NCBI GenBank assembly: GCA_965658225.1
Contig: CBFHRK010000005.1
Coordinates: 1 to 64,000, forward strand
Length of the DNA: 64,000 nucleotides
Direction of reading: 5' to 3'
Source of the DNA: ECT2AJA-044 sp965658225
Lineage (GTDB): Bacteria; Bacteroidota; Bacteroidia; Flavobacteriales; ECT2AJA-044
Positions 24,955-33,056 of the stretch are shown in pieces. A program made the position numbers and the translations under genes. The notes beneath the pieces are model-generated. The model searched no databases. It worked only from the letters and a program-made list of their open reading frames with translations, and had not been told where the DNA came from. The stretch's first letter is position 1; each line of letters starts with the position of its first letter.

Positions 24955-26496
24955 GTGAGTACCGAGCTGATTATTGATAGCAGTAGCGGTTCCGATGTTC
25001 AAATTGCCTTGCTTAAAGACGGACGTCTGCACGAGTTGCAGAGGGAAGTAGAAGGGCGGCAATTTCAGGTAGGCGATGTCTACCTCGGAAAAGTGAAAAA
25101 GACAGTTCCTGGACTTAACGCCGCGTTTGTGGATGTAGGTTACGAGAAAGATGCCTTTTTACACTACCATGATCTAGGACCGCAGATCAAATCTCTTTTG
25201 AAGTATCAGAAAAGGACGACTACAGGTCGTCAAAAATGGTCTTTGGAGACGTTTGAACGTGAAGAGGATATCGACAAAAACGGTAAAATAGACGAGGCTA
25301 TTAAGAAGGGTATGGACCTTTTAGTCCAAGTGGCTAAAGAGCCAATCTCGACTAAAGGACCGCGTATTAGTTCCGAGATTTCCATCGCTGGAAGATACTT
25401 GGTGTTAATGCCGTTTTCCGATCGTATTTCCGTTTCATCGAAAATTCCGGACAAAGAAGAGCGCACACGTCTGCGTCGTTTGATTCAATCGATTCGCCCA
25501 AAGGGCTTCGGAGTCATCATTCGCACCGTAGCAACAGGTAAAAAAGTAGCAGATCTGCACAGCGATCTGAACGAACTCGTTAAGCGCTGGAAGAACATGC
25601 ACCGCTTAATGCCGCGCAAAAAAGCACCTTATCGCTTATTGAGCGAAATGGACCGTGCAACGGCTATTTTGCGCGATATTATGAACGAGTCGTTCAATAG
25701 TATTGTCGTAGACGATGAGGAACTGTTCCAAGACATTAAGGCCTATGTGGCCACCATTGCTCCCGAAAAGGAAAACATTGTAAAGCTCTATCAGGGTCGC
25801 GTGCCTTCCTTTGAGCACTTTGGCATTGAGCGTCAGATTAAAGCTGCGTTTGGCCGATCTGTATCAATGAGCAAGGGAGCATACTTGATCGTTGAGCATA
25901 CGGAAGCGTTGCACGTAATCGACGTGAACTCCGGAAACCGATCGAACAGCAAAGAGAACCAAGAACAGAACGCTCTTGAAGTGAATTTGATTTCGGCCAA
26001 TGAAATTGCTCGTCAATTGCGCTTGCGCGATATGGGTGGAATTATTGTGGTCGATTTCATCGATATGCAGCGCAAAGAGAATAGAGCGGCGCTTTATGAG
26101 GCTTTGAAAAAAGCCATGGCCGACGATCGAGCGAAGCACAAGATTTTACCTCCGAGTCGTTTCGGATTGGTCGAAATTACGCGTCAGCGTGTTCGCCCCG
26201 AAATGAACATCAAAACCCGGGAAGAGAACCCGGATGGTATTGGCGAGGTAGAAGCTCCTATCCTTATTATTGATCGTATCGACTCTCAATTAGAGGGTAT
26301 TATGAAACGAGGAAATAAAGTAGTTGAATTGCATACGCATCCGTTTATTGCGGCCTACCTAACGGCAGGATGGCAAAGCCTTCGCAAAAAGTGGAACCGC
26401 AAGTACAAAATGAAATTTAAGGTAGTGCCGCGTGATGCGTACAAATACCTCGAATTTCATTTATTCGATGCCCAGGGAGAAGAAGTACGCGCTTAA
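24955..26496 (+). CDS. rng: Ribonuclease G / RNase E-type endoribonuclease
   Basis: A 513-residue endoribonuclease for rRNA maturation and mRNA decay. It starts with GTG (MSTELIIDSSSGSDVQIALL). The S1 domain occupies residues about 36-130 (VGDVYLGKVKKTVPGLNAAF), then the catalytic core with the two metal-binding aspartates in ALHVIDVNSG and IIVVDFIDMQRKENR. The Zn-link motif CPxC that joins monomers of the E. coli enzymes is absent: the equivalent segment reads RPEMNIKTREENPDGIGEVE. Its stop overlaps that of the convergent MFS gene by two bases. Confidence 0.93.
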   Translation: MSTELIIDSSSGSDVQIALLKDGRLHELQREVEGRQFQVGDVYLGKVKKTVPGLNAAFVDVGYEKDAFLHYHDLGPQIKSLLKYQKRTTTGRQKWSLETFEREEDIDKNGKIDEAIKKGMDLLVQVAKEPISTKGPRISSEISIAGRYLVLMPFSDRISVSSKIPDKEERTRLRRLIQSIRPKGFGVIIRTVATGKKVADLHSDLNELVKRWKNMHRLMPRKKAPYRLLSEMDRATAILRDIMNESFNSIVVDDEELFQDIKAYVATIAPEKENIVKLYQGRVPSFEHFGIERQIKAAFGRSVSMSKGAYLIVEHTEALHVIDVNSGNRSNSKENQEQNALEVNLISANEIARQLRLRDMGGIIVVDFIDMQRKENRAALYEALKKAMADDRAKHKILPPSRFGLVEITRQRVRPEMNIKTREENPDGIGEVEAPILIIDRIDSQLEGIMKRGNKVVELHTHPFIAAYLTAGWQSLRKKWNRKYKMKFKVVPRDAYKYLEFHLFDAQGEEVRA

Positions 26497-27773
26497 TTCG
26501 TTAGCGCTAATTTTCGCAGATTTTTGTAGTCCATAAGTAAAGGAATGGCTGATCCAATGACCAGCGCGCCTCCGGCCAGATAGGCATACCGGACGGTGGG
26601 TCCGTCCATGAAAAAGGGCAAGCTAAAGAATCCTATTAGTACGGAACGCAAAATCAAATTGGCGACCGTAAAGGCCGTATTTGCACGTCCAATCACGTAA
26701 TTGGGAATTTGGTTGAATAAGAAGGTCACTCGAATGATTCGCGTACCCGCATTCGTTATTCCCGCGGTAAATAAACTCGCATAGAGCAGTAGCGTGTTTT
26801 TCCCTAAGCTCAAGTACAAAAAGACCGAACCTGCTAAGAGCAGCAGGATAATCACCGAGGCAACCGTATTTGTTTTAAAGAATATTTTACGGATTAAAAA
26901 TCCGGCCGTTAGGGCGCCAAAAGCATAGTAGGCTTGGGCGCTAGCGAACAAATCGGGGCCCGACTCCATCCATTGATTTACGTATTGCGGCAACACAACC
27001 AAGATCTGGACAAGTACAAAGGCGAAAAGTGAATGGGTGAAGAGGCCGTATTTGAATACGAGCGGATTCATTCGGAAATAGGCGAATCCTTCTTTTAATC
27101 GCTCCGAAATACTGCCGGTTGATTTGGTTTTTGAAGGCACCGATTCATAGCGGATTCGGCTAATCAGGAGCATTGCCAAGAAGTAAGTGAGGGCATCCAA
27201 AGCAAATATCCAATGAAGTGGCCACGACTCAATTGCGAACGGAAGAGTGACGGATAAGCCGAGCACATTAATGGCCTGATGGGCAATGGTGCCGCTTATT
27301 AGCACCGCTGCCGTGGCACCTGAAAACACTTTGGTGGCTTGATTCTGAATTTCGAACAGGCTATTAATTTTTCCGTAGTTCTTGGGTTCGGTAATCTCTT
27401 GTCCGAAGGCGTACAGCGCGGGATAATGGATATTAAAAAAGAGGGAAGTCATGCCGAATACAGTAAGTATTAGCCACGGGGGCATGGTACCGGCGAAAAA
27501 ACCATATCCGGCCGCTAGGGCGACTATGGAACCCGCAATAAAATTGGCATATAGGAACAGCGATTTCCGGGAATAGCGATCGATGAGTGTTCCGGCGTAT
27601 AGGCTCCAAAACAGGCTCAAAAAAGTGACTAATCCGTACGTTACGGCGAACACGCTGCTTTGATCTAGGACATCGGCGAAGTACCAGGGAACGGCTAAAA
27701 CAGAAATTCCTTGGGCAAAACCGGAGACGATGTTTGAGCTCAATAGAAAAGTGAGGGCCGACCGGTTTTTCAT
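26493..27773 (-). CDS. MFS transporter (EntS-like)
   Basis: A 426-residue, roughly twelve-helix protein beginning MKNRSALTFLLSSNIVSG, with the helix 2-3 loop motif GTLIDRYSRKSLFLYANFI typical of major facilitator drug or siderophore exporters. The substrate is unknown. It diverges from recX with 27 bases between start codons. Confidence 0.82.
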   Translation of the reverse strand: MKNRSALTFLLSSNIVSGFAQGISVLAVPWYFADVLDQSSVFAVTYGLVTFLSLFWSLYAGTLIDRYSRKSLFLYANFIAGSIVALAAGYGFFAGTMPPWLILTVFGMTSLFFNIHYPALYAFGQEITEPKNYGKINSLFEIQNQATKVFSGATAAVLISGTIAHQAINVLGLSVTLPFAIESWPLHWIFALDALTYFLAMLLISRIRYESVPSKTKSTGSISERLKEGFAYFRMNPLVFKYGLFTHSLFAFVLVQILVVLPQYVNQWMESGPDLFASAQAYYAFGALTAGFLIRKIFFKTNTVASVIILLLLAGSVFLYLSLGKNTLLLYASLFTAGITNAGTRIIRVTFLFNQIPNYVIGRANTAFTVANLILRSVLIGFFSLPFFMDGPTVRYAYLAGGALVIGSAIPLLMDYKNLRKLALTN

Positions 27774-27800
27774 TCGCTTAAAGGTAGCTATCTTTAAAGG

Positions 27801-28277
27801 ATGTCAACAGAAGAAAGCGCAAAGGGTTTATACGATTCGGCACGAAATAGATTAGAGGGGTTTTGTGTCTATCAAGATCGAAGTCAATGGGAGGCCGAAG
27901 AAAAAATGAAAGGGCTGGGACTCACGGCGGATCAAGAGGAGGAATTGATGATTCATTTGATCTCCAATAAATTTTTAAACGAAGAGCGCTTTGCTCGGTC
28001 GTATGCGAGAGGAAAATTTAGGCAGAACAAATGGGGTCGATATAAAATTTCTCAAGGCTTAAAGGCGAAGCGGGTGTCTCCGGAATGCATTGCTGTCGGA
28101 CTCACAGAAATAGATGAAGAGGAATATCGCGCTTCCCTTCAGGGTATTTTGGAAAAGAAAAATGCCACGATAAAAGATAAAAATCCTTTCGGGAGAAAGA
28201 GAAAGCTGGCGAATCACGCCATGCAAAAAGGCTATGAATCGGGATTGATTTGGGAGGTGATTGAATGTATGGTGTAG
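27801..28277 (+). CDS. recX: RecX regulatory protein
   Basis: A 158-residue protein built of three-helix repeats typical of RecX, which inhibits RecA filament extension. Matching segments are ISNKFLNEERFARSYARGKF and GRYKISQGLKAKRVSPECI, followed by a repeat ending FGRKRKLANHAMQKGYESGL. The gene stands alone on the plus strand; an 85-bp IS-end palindrome lies 20 bases downstream and may end its transcript. Confidence 0.9.
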   Translation: MSTEESAKGLYDSARNRLEGFCVYQDRSQWEAEEKMKGLGLTADQEEELMIHLISNKFLNEERFARSYARGKFRQNKWGRYKISQGLKAKRVSPECIAVGLTEIDEEEYRASLQGILEKKNATIKDKNPFGRKRKLANHAMQKGYESGLIWEVIECMV

Positions 28278-28297
28278 TAAAGCCCTAGCCCTAGCCC

Positions 28298-28382
28298 TGA
28301 TCTACCCCCAAAAAAACTGGACAGTAAATTTAAGAGTTGTTTTCTAACTTAACTTACTGTCCAGTTTTTTGGGGGTAGATCA
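28298..28382. mobile_element. 85-bp MITE-like palindrome with IS-type terminal inverted repeats
   Basis: The two ends are inverted copies: TGATCTACCCCC, a run of seven or six A, then CTGGACAGTAA and a short A/T-rich extension, about 35 bases each with one indel and a mismatch, around a core of about 17 bases. The TGATCTACCCCCAAAAAA-CTGGACAGT pattern resembles terminal repeats of IS3-family elements (IS150-like, typically ending TG...CA with CCCxAAAA and TGGACA). No transposase is present. It lies between the convergent recX and fhs genes and could double as a bidirectional terminator. No clear target duplication is seen. Confidence 0.75.
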
Positions 28383-28466
28383 AACTGCCCACACAGAACC
28401 TAACCGAGACCTTTAATCCAAAACATCCATGCGGCAATCGATCGCGCAGAAAACTCCATCAGAATC

Positions 28467-30131
28467 CTACGACAAACCAGAAATAACCCCATTATCATCT
28501 ACATCCATGTGGTAGGCCGCAGGCTCTTTAGGTAGTCCGGGCATGCGCATCATTTTTCCTGTAATCGGAATCACGAATCCAGCTCCGGCCGCTATTTCTA
28601 TTTCGCGAACGTGTAACGTGTGCCCCTGAGGAGCACCGCGAACCGTTTCGTCATCACTGAACGATTTTTGCGTTTTGGCAATACATATCGGAAGGTGACC
28701 CAATCCGAGTCGATCAATCCTTCTTAAATCAGCCTGAGCTTTAGGTTCAAATACAACTTTAGCAGCTCGGTAAATTTCGGAGGCTATTTTCTCAATCTTT
28801 TCGGTAATCGTGTTTTCAGCGGCATAAAGCGGGGAAAATAATCCGGGATCCTCATCGGCCACACGGGCTACTTCTTTCGCTAATTCTACAGTTCCATCGC
28901 TTCCTTTTGCCCATCCCTCGGATACGATGGCCGAAACATTCATCTCCGCACAAAGAGCCTTAACAATTTCGTGCTCTTCAGCCGTGTCCCAAGGGAAGGC
29001 ATTGATGGCGACAATCGGTTCGATCTTGAATTTTCGCATGTTCTCAATATGCTGCTTCAAGTTCACAAAACCTTTTTGAACGGCTTCCAAATTCTGATCT
29101 TTCAGTTCTTTCAATCCAACCCCACCATGGTAGCGCAAGGCCTGAATAGTAGCCACAACAACGGTTGCTGATGGCTTCAGTTGGGCAGAAGCACATTTGA
29201 TGTCGAAAAATTTCTCGGCGCCCAAATCAGCTCCAAAGCCGGCTTCCGTAACTACGTAGTCAGAAAGTGCCAGTCCCATTTTCGTAGCGACCACCGAATT
29301 GGTTCCTTGAGCGATGTTCGCAAAAGGGCCGCCGTGAATAATGGCCGGATTCCCTTCGAGGGTTTGCACCAAATTGGGATTTAAAGCATCGCGCAAAATG
29401 ACTGCCATGGCGCCTACTGCCTTAATATCGCGAGCGTAAACAGGCGATAAATCCCGTTTGAAACCTACCAATATGGCACCGAGCCGTTTTTTTAAATCCT
29501 TGAAATCGGCCGCCAAGCAAAGAATCGCCATGATTTCCGAAGCCGGCGTTATGTAATAGCCTTCTTCCCTTGGAACTCCATTCAATGGGCCGTTTAATCC
29601 AATAGTAATGTTGCGAAGGGAGCGGTCGTTCATGTCAATCACTCGCCGCCAAAGAATTCTTCTCGGGTCGAGTTTAGGCTCATGATCATGATACAAGTGA
29701 TTGTCGATCATAGCCGACAAAAGGTTGTTCGCCTTGGTTATCGCAGAAAAATCACCCGTAAAATGCAGATTGATATCCTCCATAGGAACCACCTGCGAAT
29801 GTCCGCCACCAGCTGCTCCACCTTTCATTCCGAATACCGGCCCAAGGCTAGGTTCGCGGAGAACCACGGTGGTTTTTTTACCGATTTTATTCATGCCTTC
29901 CGATAGTCCAATACTTACCGTTGTTTTTCCTTCACCGGCCGGAGTAGGAGAGAGGGCAGTCACCAAAATGAGCTTTCCAGATGGTCGCGCGTTTTTCAAA
30001 AGTGAGAGCGGAAGTTTCGCTTTATATTTCCCGTAGGGTTCTAATTCGGAATAGGGAACACCCAATTTTTCTGCGATGGCAGCAATGGGCTCAAGGACTG
30101 CCTTCTGAGCAATTTCTAAATCTGGATTCAT
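28467..30131 (-). CDS. fhs: Formate--tetrahydrofolate ligase
   Basis: Makes 10-formyl-THF from formate, THF and ATP. The 554-residue length is normal. Signatures are the ATP loop TPAGEGKTTVSIGLSEGMN, the catalytic region REPSLGPVFGMKGGAAGGGH and the folate-site segment NLHFTGDFSAITKANNLLSA. The carboxyl end reads GFVIPITGKMMRMPGLPKEP. It is preceded by an HTH-protein gene three bases upstream on the same strand. Confidence 0.96.
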   Translation of the reverse strand: MNPDLEIAQKAVLEPIAAIAEKLGVPYSELEPYGKYKAKLPLSLLKNARPSGKLILVTALSPTPAGEGKTTVSIGLSEGMNKIGKKTTVVLREPSLGPVFGMKGGAAGGGHSQVVPMEDINLHFTGDFSAITKANNLLSAMIDNHLYHDHEPKLDPRRILWRRVIDMNDRSLRNITIGLNGPLNGVPREEGYYITPASEIMAILCLAADFKDLKKRLGAILVGFKRDLSPVYARDIKAVGAMAVILRDALNPNLVQTLEGNPAIIHGGPFANIAQGTNSVVATKMGLALSDYVVTEAGFGADLGAEKFFDIKCASAQLKPSATVVVATIQALRYHGGVGLKELKDQNLEAVQKGFVNLKQHIENMRKFKIEPIVAINAFPWDTAEEHEIVKALCAEMNVSAIVSEGWAKGSDGTVELAKEVARVADEDPGLFSPLYAAENTITEKIEKIASEIYRAAKVVFEPKAQADLRRIDRLGLGHLPICIAKTQKSFSDDETVRGAPQGHTLHVREIEIAAGAGFVIPITGKMMRMPGLPKEPAAYHMDVDDNGVISGLS

Positions 30132-30134
30132 GTT

Positions 30135-31127
30135 CTAAAATAATCGGATATATTCCTTTAAAGTATCTATTTGTTGATGAATTCGGCGTTGAAAACGAAC
30201 GCGTTCTTTATGACCGCTTTCACTTATTTGAACGCTGTTGTTCATTTGATCTTTGCACCATTTTACAATTTCATCGCAGTAATCTGCATCCGTTGTGCTC
30301 AAATAATTCAATCCCGAATAAGGAGCAAAATACAGCTTTCGTTGCTCTCCAATGCCGAGTACACTATTATCCATAATTAAAAGCTCGTGGTAATAAAGCG
30401 TAAAAGTGGTATTCGGTATGGGTTCAAGTGTCGTCGGATTTACTTTCAAGCCTAACTCGGCTTGATAGAAAACGAGGTCCACTAGTTTGCCGAAGTCGTT
30501 GAGTAAGTCTATGGCGACTTGAACCGATTTTATAGCGCCCAATTCATAATAGTATTTCACTTGCTTCAGCATACTACTCACCGTACTGTCGGTCCAAAAT
30601 TCAACACTCGATAATTTTTGATAATTCATGGCCATATCGAGTCCGGCACTGGCCAGTTCATTTTCAGAGGAAGAGCTGTCGAACATTTCGGCGGGCTGGC
30701 TTCCAAAGTTGTAAAGTGAGCGCATCCAAACAAAGGTTTTGAACCTGGCAATGGATGGATACAAAAAGTTGTAAAAAATGGGTACGTCTTTGGCCAGGTA
30801 GTACATATGGCCATTATCCGCTTTGATATTTGCGATGTGTTGACCGTTGTTTCGATATACTTCGGCCAATTTTTCTGCGGTATCAATTGCTCCGTTGCGA
30901 AAGAAAGGAATTTGATTTTTCGATCCGCCCGTGAGGGCGCCCGTACCCAAACCACTAAGTTGCATTAGTTTAACCCCTTCATCAAAACTCAGGGCAGTAT
31001 CGCCCCGCATGCGTCGGTAGGCACTGTCCAGGCTAATATTCAGGGTTTCGGACAAAATTTTGGCCGCCTCTTTTGGCTCGTCTAGCTTACTCTTCCAGAG
31101 GTCGAGTAATTCGTTCTGATATTTCAC
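30135..31127 (-). CDS. Helix-turn-helix protein of Bacteroidota type
   Basis: A 330-residue protein. Residues about 15-55 (KEAAKILSETLNISLDSAYR, then RMRGDTALSFDEG) form a helix-turn-helix of the xre/BetR kind; the remaining 270 residues are mostly helical and have no recognised fold. It is probably a DNA-binding regulator with a sensor domain. It precedes fhs by three bases and could affect it, but the effector is unknown. Confidence 0.65.
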   Translation of the reverse strand: MKYQNELLDLWKSKLDEPKEAAKILSETLNISLDSAYRRMRGDTALSFDEGVKLMQLSGLGTGALTGGSKNQIPFFRNGAIDTAEKLAEVYRNNGQHIANIKADNGHMYYLAKDVPIFYNFLYPSIARFKTFVWMRSLYNFGSQPAEMFDSSSSENELASAGLDMAMNYQKLSSVEFWTDSTVSSMLKQVKYYYELGAIKSVQVAIDLLNDFGKLVDLVFYQAELGLKVNPTTLEPIPNTTFTLYYHELLIMDNSVLGIGEQRKLYFAPYSGLNYLSTTDADYCDEIVKWCKDQMNNSVQISESGHKERVRFQRRIHQQIDTLKEYIRLF

Positions 31128-31165
31128 AAATCAGGTTTCTTGGGTTTTATGCAAAGTAGGGAAAA

Positions 31166-31203
31166 TGCATAAAAAAACCCTCCCCGAAAAACGGAGAGGG
31201 CTC
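31166..31203 (-). terminator. Terminator downstream of the type IX-secreted protein gene
   Basis: On the minus strand CCCTCTCCG and CGGGGAGGG form a nine-bp stem (one G-T pair) around TTTTT, followed by seven T. Confidence 0.9.
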
Positions 31204-31224
31204 TTCACTTTAAGTGATTCAGGA

Positions 31225-32925
31225 TTATTGAATCAATACTTTGCTTGAGTTTACATTTCCTGCTTCGTTAACAACGTTCAAGAAATACATACCGGCGTTT
31301 AAGTTTCCACGCTCAATGCTTACTTCTCCGTTTACATTGTTGAAGTTGCGAACGATACGGCCAGTTACATCGATCATGATTACGTCAAAACGACCTTCAG
31401 TAGGAAGTACAACGGTTGTGTTATTCGTGAATGGATTTGGCTTCACTTGGAAACTTTCCTTTTCGAATTCACTTGTTGAAACCGTTAATTCTGTACAGGT
31501 ATTGAATACATGCTGGTATACGTGAAGTTGGTCGTCTGTGCGTGTTGCTACACGGTTGTCTGGGAACGATCCGTTTGTTACACCGCAGTTGTCAACCGAG
31601 AAATCATAAGTCTCTTCAACCGTACCGGCCGCGTTAGGCGTTCCGTTTACGAACTTGTACTGTGCAGTACCTGGACAAAAATCTGGAAGAGTTACTTCGT
31701 AAATAGCTGGGTTCGTTGGAAGTGGACTCAATTGAACCGCGCCATCTTGCCAGTTAGGAACTGTAAAGTCTCCCATGATGAATACACCACCCGATTGAAG
31801 AGCTTCGTTGCTCATGTCAACACGGAAAGTAACTGGTCCGTTGGCTGGTTTTGGGGCACAAGCTCCATAAACATCAGCTCCAAAGCAACGAACGTCAAGA
31901 GTAGAGTCTCCGCTCAACTGAATTACTTTATCGCCTCCGCCTTCCCAGTTGTCAGATCCTGGCTTAATGATACGAGCTTTGAAGCGAACTTCTCCAGAAT
32001 CAGCCGTCACAGTGGCTTCGTAAACACCGTCGTTATCGCCGTCAAGAGCCCAAATACGTGTTCCGCCCCATCCGTTGAATGTTCCAGCTAAGTCAATTGA
32101 ATCTCCGGCAGCAGCATCGTAAAGGCAACTTGCGTTTAAGTCAACTTTTACCGTCATAGTATATTGAGGAAGTGGCGCAGATGGACATGCAGTACACATA
32201 CCAAAACAAAGAGGTCCGGCCGTCGTATCTGTGCTTAAAACGATTTCACGGTTTCCACCAACTTCACATGCCGAAGGAACAGACTCGTTATCTGGCCAGT
32301 CGTTTCCATTGATATATTTATAAGCATACGTTCCTGCAGGAACATAAAAGATTCCTTGGTAAACACCGTCGTTATTTACGTCAAATAACTCGGTACTCGA
32401 TGGAGTCCAGTCTGCAGGGTAACCTGCAGCGGCTTGGAAATTACCTGCAACACGCACTCCCAAAGTGCTCGGCGTTTGCATATTCATATCCACCATTTGA
32501 CGCCACGCAACCATACCGGCTGGAGCCGCTTGTCCAAAGATAATTGCAGGAAGCGTAGTGTCTGAAGCAACACTGATAAAGCGGTTGTAGTTTCCGCCGC
32601 CTGGGTTTATACCAGCTACTGCGGGCGGAGCTTCATCTGTTCCCCAAGCGTTTCCGTTGAGGAATTTGAATTCATAAGTTCCTGCGGGTAACATCACTGT
32701 AGTAGAGTAGATGTTTCCTGAAACTAAAGTTAAGCCGTTGTCTGCTGGCTGCCAATCACCACCGGGGTTTCCGGCTGCACCTTGGAAGTCTCCAGCAACA
32801 TGCGGTCCGACGGGATCTACCGTTTGACCGGTCATGTCAACTTGGAAGGTCACGCTATACGGCTGTGCTACTGCAACGCCACCGAATAAAAGACCACCCA
32901 TTAGTAAAGTGTAGAGCTTTTTCAT
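31225..32925 (-). CDS. Type IX-secreted protein with four starch-binding-like modules
   Basis: A 566-residue protein: signal peptide (MKKLYTLLMGGLLFGGVAVA), then four related beta-sandwich modules at about 22-125, 140-245, 255-350 and 365-465, each of the form VTFxVDM, VAGDFQ or LAGTFNGWG, W and a turn PAGTYEFKFLNG, resembling CBM20/CBM48 starch-binding and glycogen-binding folds. Residues about 480-566 are a type A sorting domain (FQVKPNPFTNNTTVVLP; LNAGMYFLNVVNEAG; KVLIQ end). No catalytic domain is seen. It is probably attached outside the cell to capture starch for the adjacent locus. A copy of the locus operator lies 32 bases upstream. Confidence 0.83.
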   Translation of the reverse strand: MKKLYTLLMGGLLFGGVAVAQPYSVTFQVDMTGQTVDPVGPHVAGDFQGAAGNPGGDWQPADNGLTLVSGNIYSTTVMLPAGTYEFKFLNGNAWGTDEAPPAVAGINPGGGNYNRFISVASDTTLPAIIFGQAAPAGMVAWRQMVDMNMQTPSTLGVRVAGNFQAAAGYPADWTPSSTELFDVNNDGVYQGIFYVPAGTYAYKYINGNDWPDNESVPSACEVGGNREIVLSTDTTAGPLCFGMCTACPSAPLPQYTMTVKVDLNASCLYDAAAGDSIDLAGTFNGWGGTRIWALDGDNDGVYEATVTADSGEVRFKARIIKPGSDNWEGGGDKVIQLSGDSTLDVRCFGADVYGACAPKPANGPVTFRVDMSNEALQSGGVFIMGDFTVPNWQDGAVQLSPLPTNPAIYEVTLPDFCPGTAQYKFVNGTPNAAGTVEETYDFSVDNCGVTNGSFPDNRVATRTDDQLHVYQHVFNTCTELTVSTSEFEKESFQVKPNPFTNNTTVVLPTEGRFDVIMIDVTGRIVRNFNNVNGEVSIERGNLNAGMYFLNVVNEAGNVNSSKVLIQ

Positions 32926-32956
32926 AGGTCTATTTTATAAATTAAGTTTTAGACTA

Positions 32957-32973
32957 AGTGTATTTAGTACAAT
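32957..32973. promoter_or_regulatory. Operator-like palindrome upstream of secreted starch-binding protein
   Basis: AGTGTA-TTTAG-TACAAT matches the AGTGTA-N5-TACACT sites at pfkA and susC at 11 of 12 arm positions. It lies 32-48 bases upstream of the start codon of the minus-strand gene. Confidence 0.55.
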
Positions 32974-33026
32974 TATGATGTGAAGGTAAATAAAAAAAAG
33001 TATTATTGAAATGATTTTAGTCAGTA

Positions 33027-33043
33027 ATTGTTAAAAGTACACT
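33027..33043. promoter_or_regulatory. Weak operator-like site upstream of neopullulanase gene
   Basis: ATTGTT-AAAAG-TACACT has 10 of 12 arm matches, and the following bases TTATTCTG resemble the TACACTTATTxTG context of the pfkA-regulator site. It ends 13 bases before the ATG at 33057. Confidence 0.4.
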
Positions 33044-33056
33044 TATTCTGTACCCT

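Noticed and set aside
27779..27796. Back-to-back TAAAGGTA and TATCTTTA between the divergent MFS and recX genes, resembling overlapping divergent -7 elements
   Set aside because: Both lack the final G of TAnnTTTG and would give almost leaderless transcripts; too weak to call as promoters.
28281..28298. Three tandem CCCTAG hexamers next to the IS-end palindrome
   Set aside because: Too short to be a functional repeat array; noted only as context for the palindrome.
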